A DNA stretch of 64,000 nucleotides from Neckera pumila (taxonomy: Eukaryota; Streptophyta; Bryopsida; Hypnales; Neckeraceae). The stretch lies in NCBI GenBank assembly GCA_963969595.1, contig OZ018416.1, forward strand, positions 1,938,065-2,002,064, in the 5' to 3' direction. The stretch's first letter is position 1. Each line of letters begins with the position of its first letter. The notes under the pieces are model-generated. The model was not told the DNA's origin. It saw nothing but the letters and a program-made list of their open reading frames with translations, and did no database searches. Position numbers and translations under genes: made by a program. Of this stretch, positions 23,187-34,774 are shown piece by piece.

Positions 23187-24902
23187 TACCAGTCCTATGG
23201 ACGCGGGTTGGAAGATGTTTCTGTGCCGCGCGACCGGGCCTGGTACCATCCCAGGGCGGGATTATCGTGCTCGCAGCCTGATTCGATTCCAGTCCTTCGA
23301 GTCCTCCTTTGCTGAGATCGAGTCAAGCATGGTGATGAGATCATCGGCTCCCGTGTGAGGGACGGGTTGGTCTCGGGAGGGTAGGATGGTGCTCACACTC
23401 GTGGTTCCAAATTTGCGGTAACGTTTGTTTCTTGCCACGTCTGTGGCGACTTTGTTGCAACTCTGTTGTGACCACCCTGTTGCGACGTCTGTGGTAATAG
23501 TCATGAGGTTGGAGGTCCACGCTTGATGGCAACGGAGCTTTGTGCTCACTGGAGCGCAGAATTCTCTTATAGGTAAGATACTGTAGCGTCTGTGGTGTGG
23601 CAACTCTACTGGTGCTCGGTTGGACGTAAGTTAGAACCCCCTTCCGTGGACTTGGGGTTTCGAGAGATTCTTCTTCGTTGTTGTTGCAAATAAAGTGTGA
23701 AGGAAACGCCTTGCGTTGCGATTGGAGTACGAAAGGAGTGGAGGTTGGTGAACCTACAGGTATACCGGGCTTTGCGCCTTGCTTGCACCGCCAGGGAGGT
23801 CTTATTAAGGGAGGGTGGTATGTAGGGGCGGTATATTATGTTTTTACGGGTGAATTGTACAATCCGCCGTGCTCAGGTCTGCCTTGCTCAGGTGCACCTT
23901 CCCAGGAACAGGAGCATGCGAGGAACGGAGTTGAACGTCGTTTAGAATCTGGCTTCTCTTTGAAAGAGTTGATGGAAACAAAAGGGTGCGCGGGATTCTG
24001 CCTTGCCACTGGTTCTGTGACTTCTGTCTGCCTCCTCGACTGTTGGAAGAATCATCGGTTTTTTCCCTCTCTTGAGAAATTCTACTGGATTTTAGATTCG
24101 CAGAACTGGCTCATAAATTTATGCTGGCCTCCGGGACGATGAAAGTCTGAAGAGCCGATCACCAGCAACCGATGCAGGACGGTTTTCAAGTCGCCACTGG
24201 AAGTTGTGGGCTATTGCAGTTTTGAAAGCAGTTAGAGAGGCCCGTTTATGCTCAGTATAGTGCTGACCGCTTGGTGCGCTATATCATAATGGTTCCAGTT
24301 GAGACTACCAAAGTTGTGATTAATCTCGGCACGGTGGTGCAGTCTTTAATTCTCGTGGGCCATGTCACAAATCAAGTCTTCCTTTGTACTTACCCGTAAC
24401 GGGTACCAGCCACTGTCTGTACCGATCAGGTTGTTTGAGTTTCCACGTCACAAGCCGTTCCAACAAGTGATTAGCCTTCAGAATCTAATCACTCTAAGTT
24501 ATTGGTAACTTGAGAATAGCCACGAACCCTAGTTTACAACCACATCATGTCGGTAGTTTTAGTCGCTGTAAATGATCCTTAATCCTCTCGAGGTCCGCAA
24601 CACTGAATCCACGTTCTGCTGTAAAATACCGTTGACTTCGTTAGTCTTTGCAGAGTCCTTTGCACACGGAGCGCTTCTAGTTTGTCATGGTGTGGCTATG
24701 GCCCCTCGGAGTTGCATCCACATTGTTCCCCACAAGAATTGGAGTAGGGAAGCAGGAAGGTGATGTCTGGTTGCCTAAATTGCGTTACTGTATTGGCAGT
24801 GAAGATCGACACCGCATGTGGAAATGACGTGTTGAGCCTTGTGCTTGTGTTGCAGAAGCTGGCTGATCTTCTTTGTGGGAGGTACATGATTTAATTAGCA
24901 TC

Positions 24903-27900
24903 ATGGGTTCGCCAGTCGACCTTACTCTAGGCTGCAGCACGGAAGCCTTGCCCAGCAGTAATGGCTGTCACAGTCTCCGACCCGGGTCCTTGTATCCCGG
25001 AGACTACCTGGAGTCGCTAAGGAAAGCGGAGGAGTATTTGCGGTCCTTGGAAGATGAACGCCGCAAAGTCGAAGGATTCAAACGAGAGCTTCCCCTCTGC
25101 ATACAGCTCCTTGAGAATGGTAAGCCACCATCATGCAACTGTTGTCCGCTTATCTGCTCTATGTAGTAATTGTACTCAATACATGCTTGAACAGTGATGC
25201 TTGAATGCTTGTACCACATCTCAAAGATGCTTGTTTGCCTGCAGCTATTGAGGCATCGAAAGAGAAAGTGGCCAGTGGCAAGAAGGAGCAGCAGTTGACG
25301 AGAAGCTCCATGGATTGTGAGAACGAGTACAGCCGGCCTAGGCTGGAAGAGTTCATGCCTTTGAACATGAACTTGCCCTTGAAGCGAAGGTGGGGTGCAG
25401 ACTTGGAAAACGGAGACGGCAGTGATGGCGAGACCGAGGGCACCTCGGACCGTGGGTCCAAGAGACCCGCGTGGATGGCGGAAGCCCAGCTTTGGACCCA
25501 AACCTCCGTCTCCTCGGATCAGATCCGCCATGAGGTACCTACCTACCGATCTACGCCTTATGAACTTCACATCATTGACTGCCCAGGTTTCAAACTACAG
25601 TTATCTCTTTTGTCTACTCGATCGTCATTTTGGTCGTGTTATACAATTTGATCAGTACGTCATGGATCGATGTCTAAGCTCTGGATCAAAGGGGAGGAGG
25701 CAGTACGTTGACAGAAGCTGCGACATGGGAGTGAGTAGAACGTTACTTGAAAACCGAGCCAATGGTACAGGGACAGAACCTCTAGTAACAAAACTCCCTG
25801 TTGAAAGGAGAATCAATCTGGTTTGATTAGTGCCAACTCTTCATTGGTAGATCATATCTCACTCCTGCCGCTTTCATCTTCACACGGTGCATTGCGGTTG
25901 GGCCACAATCCTGTGCATCGGGATGCAGTGCACCTTGCAATGCACTTTCGCACACTTATGGGCAATTTCATTAAAATGGCGGTATTCCAAGTGCCACTTT
26001 AAAAAATATCGCCATTTTAATGAAATTGCCCATACTTTTGGATTCAGATTTTGTGCACATCAGCACATGGTTGACACAAGGGAATTTTAAGAGGTATTAT
26101 CATGGTACTGAAAGTCTGAAACGGAGTTTTCCATTTGGGAAGTGGTAATGGTTCAATGGAGATGGTAAACTTCATTTCTTCCATGATGATAAACTCTAAA
26201 AACTCACTTCCAAGGAAGAATCCGACGTTCAGAGTCATAACGCTGTGGTCTCCACGCACTCCGAGCTTTCCAAGTGAAAGTCCTCATCTTTCTGGAGGAC
26301 AGGGTTGCGTCCCAGGGAGACCTGATTTCCATAATTCCCCAATTTAACATGAGATCTCTTAATGCAACAGAAGGAGAAGGAGACGGATACGGAGCAATTC
26401 CAGCAAGAACAAAGCTCCGTGACAAGCTCACAACAGCAGCAGCTGCTCTTGACTTCCAAAGAGCGCCCCACTGGAGCGTTTCTGCCATTCCTTCGGGAGC
26501 AGCCTGGAACCTCGGCGGGATCTCCTTTGGCCGTGGCCCGGCCTGTTCCCAGGACTGCTGGCAGTGGAGCAGGATTGAGTCTGTCCTTCGGGGAGCCTCT
26601 CGCCAGCCCCTGTACCACATTGAAAACTGCAGACTCCGAGGTGGCCAGCATTGATGCGGCAGCCGGGTTGCAGACTCCAGAGGCGGGGAACAATCACCAG
26701 GAGGGCGTGGCCATGACGGCTGGTGCAGCAGCAGCGTGCAACGGCGTTTCAGGTCAGTTTGGGGAGCTTTGGTGGTGTCCACGGTGCAATGGGTTTTTCA
26801 CGTAAGGAGTATGCGTAAACGATTTCAAGGAAATTTAAGAAACGAAGATTGCACCTCTGCATCCTGAAATCTGATAATTTTGGGGTGACTTCTTTGGTGA
26901 TAGTCAAGGTAGGAGACCTTGTTTGTGTCAATTTGGTGATTTTGTATTATTGAACTATATTTGAAATTTTGAAATGTTGTGATACATAGTAGGCTCAAAC
27001 ATGATGGCTCATGGATTGTGGCACAAATAGAGTCTCCTAACTTAGTTACATGTAACTTTATTAAGTAGGAGCATATATTTAGACTCTTTTGTCTAAAATG
27101 TTGTGCTCCAAGGAAATGAAGATTCGTGGTAAAGAATGAAGTATGGAGTGTGGAATACCATATATCTTGTCAAATCTTAAGCTTATGCAGATGGACATTA
27201 ATTGTGAAGTGTGAAATGATGAGTGTTCTGTGTGATCCAACATGTTCTTCCCATGGCACCCCAAGACTATTAATAACATTCTTTGGTGTTCTATAACAAT
27301 AGCGTAATATTTCATCTCCTGTCCTGCAAGATTGATTGAAGGACTTTCAATTCAATTGAAGTCTTAGATGCAAGGAATGAGTTGATCTTAATTTTTGGGG
27401 GTGGTCTATTGTTGCAAAGGGGCTTAGTGAGCAACGCTCAAGAATGTTCTGTATTGCTGCATAATGTTATGCGATATTTTGGTGATTACCTCTATTTATT
27501 ATAATTAGATTAACCTTTTGGCTGGTTCAAATCCTGTAGTTTAGAATGTCATTACTTCTGGTTTTTATTTTTATTTTTCATTTTCCTCAGTTTACAACTG
27601 AATACACTAACCAGTGATTCTCCTTGAACCTCTGGTTCAGGTGCGGGAAGCTCCAGTGGCGGCCAGTCTAACCGCAAAGCTCGCAGATGTTGGTCTCCTG
27701 AACTGCACCGTCGCTTTGTCAGTGCTCTGCATCAGCTTGGTGGCTGCCAAAGTAAGTGCATTCCAATTAATATTCTCACTTATCCTCCGTTTCTCCTATG
27801 AATCTACACATGAATCGTTTAGTCCAGTTTGGACAATCAGTGAGATTCATTTCGGGGTCAAATCAGATATTTTCTTCCGCCAGCTGTGATTTGCTAGAAT

Positions 27901-30900
27901 TAGACTGGTTCAGGATCCACTTTTCATGTCATTGAGCTTGCTTGCACCATTGAGTGTGCTTTACTTGGACAGTTTGAAGATTCAAATGCTGTTTGTATGT
28001 TTGGCAATCGACATTAAGTTATTGGGGTTCATGGAGATATTGGTATGGAGAGGAACTTTTCTCCGTGTTTACTTCCTACGTGCTTTAGTTTTAATGGCTA
28101 TTAGAGAACCTACACAACCAAAAAGTAAGGTGCAAATATACAATTTGCTGACTGCGCACAGTTAATTAGTTCTTGATAGAAGGGTAACTTAAAGCTATCG
28201 TATGAATACAACCCACTCTCATCTTGAAATTTAGAAATGTACGCCTTTTCTAGATTTAGGAATTGGTAGGTTGCATTGATGGTTTTAAAAGCTTGACTGT
28301 TGGTTTTACAACCCACTACGATAGTTAAGATACTGGTTTAAATGCATCTGAGTTTTGTAATGCAGAGCTGTTCACTGACAGAAGGTTGAAATGAACTTTT
28401 GTGCAGTTGCCACACCGAAGCAAATACGGGAGCTCATGAAGGTGGACGGGTTAACGAATGATGAAGTCAAGAGCCACCTCCAGGTAACATTGCTCACTTC
28501 AGAATAGCTTCTATCCTCTAAAAGGGGTTTGCAGTTTAGGAGTTTTGCTCGTGTAGATTACCCTTGTTTCCCTTTCGAAAATATCAGAAATCTCCCTGAT
28601 GATTTTACACTAGGAACAGGGGATCAGGGAAAAGCTGCCATCAGGAATAGTAGTATAACAAACTTTCCCTTTGGGCAATTTGGCAAATCGTAAAGCAGGA
28701 ATGGCAATCCGGAGACCAGAGATAATGTACCTGTGCCTCTCACTGGCTAGTGGCCTTTGATGTGGCCTGACCTCGTTATGTATGTACCTAATAATTTCAC
28801 TGAGAATCGAGGAACGTCGTCAAGTTTGTCAAATTTCCCTAAATTGGTGGAATTCCACGAATTTGACGTCATAAGGACACGCTGCCTGACCATATATCCA
28901 TATCTGTCCTAGATTTTGATTTTGATTTTTATCTTTATCTTTGAACAAGTAGAAGAACCATTGACTGTCCTAGATTTCAGAGCTTGCTGCACACAATTTT
29001 TGGCGATTCTCACCAATTTAACGAAATTGACGATCAGGGTTGTTTCTCTGCTAACTTCAGCACGTACTTCAGGGCTTACTTTAGGGCTAACTTCAGTTGT
29101 CAAGAACAAAACCTCGATTCTGAGCATGTATACAGAATTCGAATCTAGGAGTATTTATGGTACCCGTGAAATCTGATCATCGATGGAGCAGTGGGCCCTT
29201 GTTGCCGAGAATCCGGTGGTACTTTTCTTACCACATTACCGTACGCCACTTAATATAGAAATCTGGTGGCCATGCAGAAATATCGGTTGCACACTCGACG
29301 GCCCAGTCCATCCCCCCAAGCGGCCGGCGGAGCGCAACCACCCCCACAGCTGGTGGTGCTGGGCGGCATTTGGGTGCCGCCGAAGTACGCGGCGTCGGGG
29401 TCTTCCCAGCCGGGGTCTTCCGGCGTCTACGACCCGACACAGCACCCGCCGCAGTTCCTGCCGCCGGACGGCTCGTACTTCGCGTGCATCAGTAATAGTG
29501 CATCCGGGGCGCCCGTGCAGGTGCACCACCATCGACAACCCATTTTTGAGCCCCAGCAGACAGGGTCGCAGTCGCAATGCTCACCCCAGGTACTTTTCTT
29601 TCGTATTTGCCAAACTCTGGGTCTAGGGGAACAGAGAATGGGAAAAGAATGGGAGACGAATTATGGACTTGCTAACGTGAAATTAGAGCCTTGGTATGAG
29701 AAATAACATTCTGAGTCATTGGATTGGTGAGGAATACTCTTTCCATAACGAGAGTGGATCCCACTGCAATGCAATGCTACCAAAAACGTTTCATCAACCT
29801 CCAAGGTTTCATCTAGAATGAAAATTGTGGGGATGGAATTGTCACAAATTGTGTGGATGCAATTGTGACGGAAATTGTGACTGATGAAATCATGACATAA
29901 TTTGTACAGTATGGTTAGTAGGTTTCCGTTTTCCAATTGTAGATATTGAGTCCCTTGGAACAGTATGATCTTAACCCTTATAGGACATTGCAAGGGCTCC
30001 TGAGGGGATTTTCAAAGTTAAAACATGAATTTTCACATAGTTCTTGATTTTAAATGATTTTAAGTTTAACTAAGAAAATGTAGCTCCAGTAGTTTACTTC
30101 TTACTCCATTTTATAATTTTTATGAAATTGTTAAAATTATAATTTGTGTGAGATTTTGAAGATAGCATCTTGAAAGCTCAAAATACACCACTTTTTGAAC
30201 TTTTTCTATCAAATTTTTATTGGTGAAAGCTCAAGGAGTACACCAATTACATCATGATGTTTGTCACTATTATTTCCATTTTTCTTGAAAATTTCATACT
30301 ATTTTGAGCAATTTTGTAATTACGAAGATTTTTAGAAAGAATTTTCTTGAAAAAATCATATAAAATTCAATTTGATGTTTTTAATTATGCGAAAATGCAA
30401 TAAAATTTTAGACATATATTATTGCATGTGATAAATATCATAATTTTGAATGTGTGTTTTAATATAGAAACCTCGTGAAGTTTGACCAAATGCAGACATG
30501 AAATGTCCTTCAAGGGTTAAACTACCTTTGGGTCTGTTATTAGCATCAGTGACCATAATGTGTGGGGTAAGCAGCTAGGGCGAGGTCCATTATGGGCACT
30601 TGAGTCCATATAGCTCAGTTGTGGGTGCTCTTTTTTCGCTATGGGCTATGCTTTTATTGCTTACACTGCATACATTGCCATCGAATGGACTTACTTGCAC
30701 TGTAAACATCATTTTCCTTGTGTTATAATCTGGATTATGCTTCATGAACCACACTCACATATCCCATCTCTTTCTACTTTTATTTCAGAGTCCTTGAAGC
30801 AACTAGGACATGGTGCAACATGGGAACAAGCACGCTCATATTGCCAAGAATTCACACATGCAGGCTGGATCCATGTAATCTTCAGAACTGTTGGTTGGTT

Positions 30901-31232
30901 AAATTCTAATTTGTGCCATGTGAATACTTCTGTAGGGACCTCTGCAATTGACCAGCCAATTATCCGGCGCAACGCAGGGCCCCAGCAGTGAAGTGTACCA
31001 CGACGAAAGCGGCGAAGAAGAAGAGGCGAAATCCGACAGCACAAGCTGGAAAACTTCTGCCGAACGTGACAGCAGCGAAATCCGGAGTAACAGCAAACCT
31101 ACTGCAACCACTACTTCGGATCCGGAGCTTCCGAAATCCAACGTCAATCATCAAGTTGCTTGCAGTACTGTACAGTCGACGGGAGTAAATACGGCCTCAG
31201 AGGAAGAGGCGAATCAACAACAAGCTCAGTGA
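24903..31232 (+). CDS. HHO/NIGT1-type GARP (G2-like Myb) transcription factor, 7 exons
   Basis: The model joins 24,903-25,119, 25,245-25,534, 26,371-26,752, 27,641-27,751, 28,407-28,483, 29,278-29,589 and 30,936-31,232, all with GT-AG introns and consistent phase, giving 561 residues. Residues about 31-72 form the N-terminal helical domain of this family, ending [14 protein letters not shown]. Residues about 308-367 are the GARP DNA-binding domain, with [28 protein letters not shown] and SHLQKYRLH split over exons 4-6. The tail keeps the family-like GPLQL and an acidic E-rich stretch followed by SWK. DLTLG near the N-terminus could be an EAR-like repression motif. Family members repress nitrate- and phosphate-responsive genes in the nucleus. 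The protein is longer than I recall for flowering-plant members, mainly through Gln/Ser/Pro-rich linkers in exons 3 and 6. The exact orthologue is not assigned. Confidence 0.93.
25957..26034. repeat. Perfect 25-bp stem hairpin in HHO intron 2
   Basis: TATGGGCAATTTCATTAAAA plus TGGCG (25,957-25,981) is the exact reverse complement of 26,010-26,034, with a 28-base loop. It lies inside intron 2 (25,535-26,370). It could be a tiny MITE, a small-RNA hairpin or an intronic structural element; nothing in the flanks distinguishes these. Confidence 0.9.
29971..30520 (+). mobile_element. TTAA-bounded element in HHO intron 6 (550 bp)
   Basis: The left end is TTAACCCTTATAGGACATTG and the right end, reverse-complemented, is TTAACCCTTGAAGGACATTT; about 17 of 20 bases match. 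The interior is AT-rich with no open frame. Its terminal form (TTAA, then CCC) is shared with copies A-D elsewhere in the window. It lies wholly inside intron 6 (29,590-30,935), so the coding sequence is unaffected. Confidence 0.75.
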
Positions 31233-32300
31233 CAGTCATTGAGTATCTACTGACAAAAATGGAGCTGCATTGAAAGCTCACCACTGCATAACATTCTTGA
31301 ACTTCAAGGCCAAGGACTCTTTGCTTCCAACCGAATCAAGGCTCCCTTAACTGTAGAAAATCTTTGAATTCACAGTTGTCCATGAGTAGTGGGTCATTGT
31401 ACAAGAAAATTATTCAATGCACAGGACGTGTCCGTAACACCCTGGCCTCCCTATTCAAGAATGTTATGTGTTGTCACTGACCAATGTAGAGGTAGAAGAG
31501 GGGAGGATTATTTATCAATAATTCTTCTTCGATCGAGGCTGGTGCTCTAGGGCTAATTTGTGGCAGTAATTTGAAACTGCCGACCGAGGATCGATACATG
31601 CATGTAACACTGTGTACATATTGCAATTTTGTTGTGAGTTTCCGTCGTCAACTTGATGAGGCCCACTGTAAATGGCCAGCATGGATTTATTCACTCTCGC
31701 TCTGCGAATTCTGATTTGACAGACGCTGGAGTGAGTCATCGATGCCCTGCATTTGTAAGTACTACTCATTGAGTTGGGAGTAATAATGGAAAGCAAGTGA
31801 GTCCAGTCTTTCGACGTGGATGTCACGAAGCGTCCGGTGAATCAATTCACTGGGCGGTCTCTGAAAAATTTGCTTCGTCAGTGCAGTCTGCTGTTGGAGT
31901 TGTGTGAGTTGAAGAACAGCTGGGAGTCTGGTAATTTTATTGAGCTTGGAGTTGGGGTCATTGGTTGATTTTGCTGATATGGCATTAGAGAAAAAATCAG
32001 GCCTCCAAAGGGATGCTGCACAACTCTTATAGGACCTTGCACATTACATTTTATTTTGGTTTAGAATTGTTTTTTTTCTAAATATTGTTGCTCACCTTAT
32101 TTTGCAATTTTGGATGCTTGTCAATAGCTCAAAATTGGAAGGTGTCAAATAATCACAGCTAAAGTACTGTAATGCACTTAATCCTAATTATCAGTTTCAA
32201 ATACTGTACTCAAATGTACCTTGCAAGCATTGTAACCAAGTTGTGGAAATAAAAAGCAAATGTCCAAAATAGTCCAATGATCATCAACAATTAAGATTTT
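31233..32300. other. HHO 3' flank and untranslated region
   Basis: GC-balanced sequence continues to about 31,950 and probably includes the 3' untranslated region; an AATAAA lies near 32,248. The minus-strand open frames here lack family motifs. Beyond 32,000 the DNA turns AT-rich. Confidence 0.5.
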
Positions 32301-32307
32301 TTTTTGA

Positions 32308-32850
32308 TGGCAATGCGAAAGACTTACTTCATTGACATTTGGTGAGAATGAAGGGTGAGAAGTTGTTTCTATAGAAAAATCAATTGTGCACCATGAATCT
32401 TTAAAGGAGCACTATGGGATAATTTAATGGTAGACTACTCATTGTCACATGTAGGAATTGTGTTCAAAGTCAAATTTCAGACCTCATTTAGGCATATTAG
32501 AATAACTTTTTTCAAAAACTTTGAACTGAAAAAAGTTGGGGAATCAAGCTAAATTGTATCTCCAAAAATCTTTTTGAGGTTTACAGCCTTCAATAAAAAG
32601 TTACAAACAAAATTCAAAGAAGGTGTTTGAAAATGTCAAAAAGTTATTCTACTATTTTTAAAATTTGACTTTGCAAACAATTCTTATATTTGACTATACT
32701 ATGAGCAATTGACCTTTTAATAATCCTATTTTACATATCCCACATGGATTGTCTTACCTACTACTATCCACTTGCATAAAGAGCTTACCTTCTCATCTTT
32801 AACCACACAAAATTAAGTAAGTGGATTAGTTTGAATTAATTTGTCAATTA
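32308..32850. mobile_element. Foldback element of the second hairpin family, copy 1
   Basis: The left half contains GACCTCATTTAGGCATATTAG and AACTTTGAACTGAAAAAAGTTGG. The right half contains a diverged inverted version with TTATTCTACTATTTTTAAAA and CCCACATGGATTGTCTTACC. The centre is near 32,615. The same words recur at 36,310-36,795, 53,283-54,045 and 54,590-54,950. No coding capacity is seen. Confidence 0.6.
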
Positions 32851-33036
32851 AACACCATGTACTTTCCTGCTTTGATGTACCGTCATTTATATGTCTTGAC
32901 ATGCTTTGTGAAAGTCAAACCAGGTGAATGTCATGATAGTAAAAATCTATAAAGCCAATGGTGACATGGAAATCCTTAAGGCTATCATATAAAGTGACCT
33001 TTGATTTTTTCTCTAATGATGAGCTAAATTGCTAAA

Positions 33037-33132
33037 TCACAAGTTCTTATTTTGTATTCTTTTGAAACTGAAAGTTAGAAGTGGTCACAAGTTCTTGTTT
33101 TGTATTCTTTTGAAACTGAAACTTAGAAGTGG
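33037..33132. repeat. 48-bp tandem duplication
   Basis: TCACAAGTTCTTATTTTGTA plus 28 bp starts at 33,037 and repeats at 33,085 with two differences visible (TTATTTTG/TTGTTTTG and AAAGTTAG/AAACTTAG). It is a recent local duplication in AT-rich intergenic DNA. Confidence 0.9.
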
Positions 33133-33340
33133 TCTTTGGAATTAATTTTAGACAGACTTCTATATACAAAAATTGCCAAATTTTGCAAGAAAAGCCAAAA
33201 GATTTATGGACTTTATAGAAGCCAGTGTATAATGTTTGCTAGAGGAGACTTGGAATAGTTAGCTGGAAAAATTATAGAAATTAGCCTATGAAAATCAAGG
33301 GAGGCAAGTTTTTGAGTTCCTTAAAACTAAAATAACATTG

Positions 33341-34774
33341 TTAACCCCTAAAGTCCAAAAGTCCCTGTAGAAAACTCTTGGGAATTTAGATAGGGTCTGT
33401 GTGATCTCAAAATTTTACCTTATTTTCGTAAACTTTTTGGAAAATAGGAAATTGGATTAGCTTTTGGGAATATATAATATTTAGTTCAATCGGTGCCTGG
33501 GAGCAAAAGTTATGCTACTAAAGGACCAACATGCATTTTTTGGCCATATAGAAATTTTGGGTAGGTACGTATGACTAGAGATATCCATATTTGAGGCTGA
33601 ATTTTTAATATAAGGTGGGGACAAGGAATATCTTCATGTGTACCAAGTTTCATGACATTTCAAAATATGAGTCAAAAGTTGTGACCTAATATGTTACTTT
33701 TTTTCGTAACTGGGCAGTTTGGGCAGATAAAAAAAAATCATTTTTTCCGGAATTTTTTTTAAAATTGGTTCTTTACATTTATATATACTTAAAAAGCTTT
33801 GAGTCAGTCCATTTCAATCAATTTTGTTTTTTGTAAAAAAAAATTTTGATTTTTTTTGGGTTGCCCCTTGAGCTGCTTTTTGGACTTAACCCCTAAAGTT
33901 TCATGACTATGTAATCACCAAAAACATTTTCTGGCAACATAGCAATTTTGGGCAGCTTTCTACAAATGGAGTTTTCCTTTTTTCTCTTTCAAAATTTCAC
34001 ATCACATGCACAAGGAGCAGTTTTAAAGCCCAATAATTCTCGTAACTTTTGACTACATAATAAATTAGTTATTGCATGATATGTATTTTTCATTGCTCGG
34101 TGGGTAGCCCAGACACTCAAAAACTTCACCAAAAATCACTTTAAAAAAAAAAAATTGAACTGCCCGAGCTGCTTGCCGAGCAATGAAAATTACATATCAT
34201 GCAATAACTAATTTACTATATAGTCAAAAGTTATGAAGATTGTTGGGCCTTAAAGCTACTTCTTGGACAAATATTGTACAAAATTTTCAAAGAAAAAAAA
34301 CAAAAACTCCATTCATAGTGAGCTACCCTAAATCACAATGTTGCCAAAAAACACAGTTTTTACATTTAGGGGTTAATGTTGGAATTCTTGTATTTCAATT
34401 CCACCTTAGAGCTATTAATAGTTTATTTTTTCCTTCCCTCTTGAACCTACTTCTACTTAATTAAATTTTAAAAAATTATAAAACCAAAAGCAATAATATA
34501 AAATTTTAAGTTAAGAAAATTTTAAGCCAAAATATCTTGCCGAACAAAGTGCCTAAAAATTTGTTTTCTTCACTTCAAATGCAAATATCTTGCAATCTAC
34601 AGAGTCAAAGTTTCTGAAATTTTTCCATAAATTTTTATACTAGTCTAATACAAGATCCTACAATTGAATATGTAAAAAAGAGTTTTAAAATTTTTTGCTT
34701 TTTGCAAATGGCAATAGAAATGGCATTTTTGAGTGGCTTTTGATGGAAAAAAGCCTTGGTACTTTAGGGATTAA
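33341..34774 (+). mobile_element. Composite TTAA-bounded element, copy C, with a nested copy
   Basis: The left edge is TTAACCCCTAAAGTCCAAAA and the right edge ACTTTAGGGATTAA, the terminal TTAA at 34,771-34,774 being preceded by a mutated GGGA. The left 180 bp resembles copy A. From about 33,520 it resembles copy B. The part after 34,377 again resembles the right half of copy A, with CCTACTTCTACTTAA and a degraded GGCATTTTTGAGTGG. The element is therefore a mosaic of subfamilies and is interrupted at 33,886-34,376 by a further element. Confidence 0.65.
33886..34376. mobile_element. TTAA-bounded foldback element, copy D (491 bp), nested
   Basis: Bounded by TTAACCCCTAAAGTTT and ACATTTAGGGGTTAA. 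Almost the whole element folds on itself: GTTATTGCATGATATGTATT (left arm) pairs with ATTACATATCATGCAATAAC (right arm), and ATTGCTCGG pairs with CCGAGCAAT near the centre. The arms are about 200 bp each with scattered mismatches. A related right arm occurs at about 43,030-43,240. A transcript through it would form a long hairpin. No protein is encoded. Confidence 0.8.

Larger units (their letters stand above)
20703..24902 (+). promoter_or_regulatory. Upstream region of the HHO/NIGT1 gene
   Basis: This 4.2-kb GC-balanced region contrasts with the AT-rich DNA to its left. It contains no convincing protein gene; a 154-codon frame at 23,678-24,142 has no family features and may be leader sequence. 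It holds an 86-bp tandem duplication, a small foldback near 22,320 and a cluster of GNATATNC sites. TTGTGTTGCAG just upstream of the start codon (about 24,845-24,855) could be the acceptor of an intron in the 5' untranslated region. The transcription start was not identified. Confidence 0.5.

Noticed and set aside
23678..24142. 154-codon frame upstream of the HHO gene
   Set aside because: No recognisable domain and unclear codon pattern; it may be part of the leader, but a separate gene is not supported.
25004..25570. 188-codon minus-strand frame across HHO exons 1-2
   Set aside because: Antisense shadow of coding exons and their intron; no recognisable domain.
26204..26782. 192-codon minus-strand frame across HHO exon 3
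   Set aside because: It is the shadow of the + strand exon; the + frame keeps splice phase with the GARP exons and the minus frame has no family motif.
29183..29626. Second plus-strand frame over HHO exon 6, Arg-rich
   Set aside because: Out of phase with the KYRLHTRR continuation of the GARP domain; GC-rich coding DNA often leaves other frames open.
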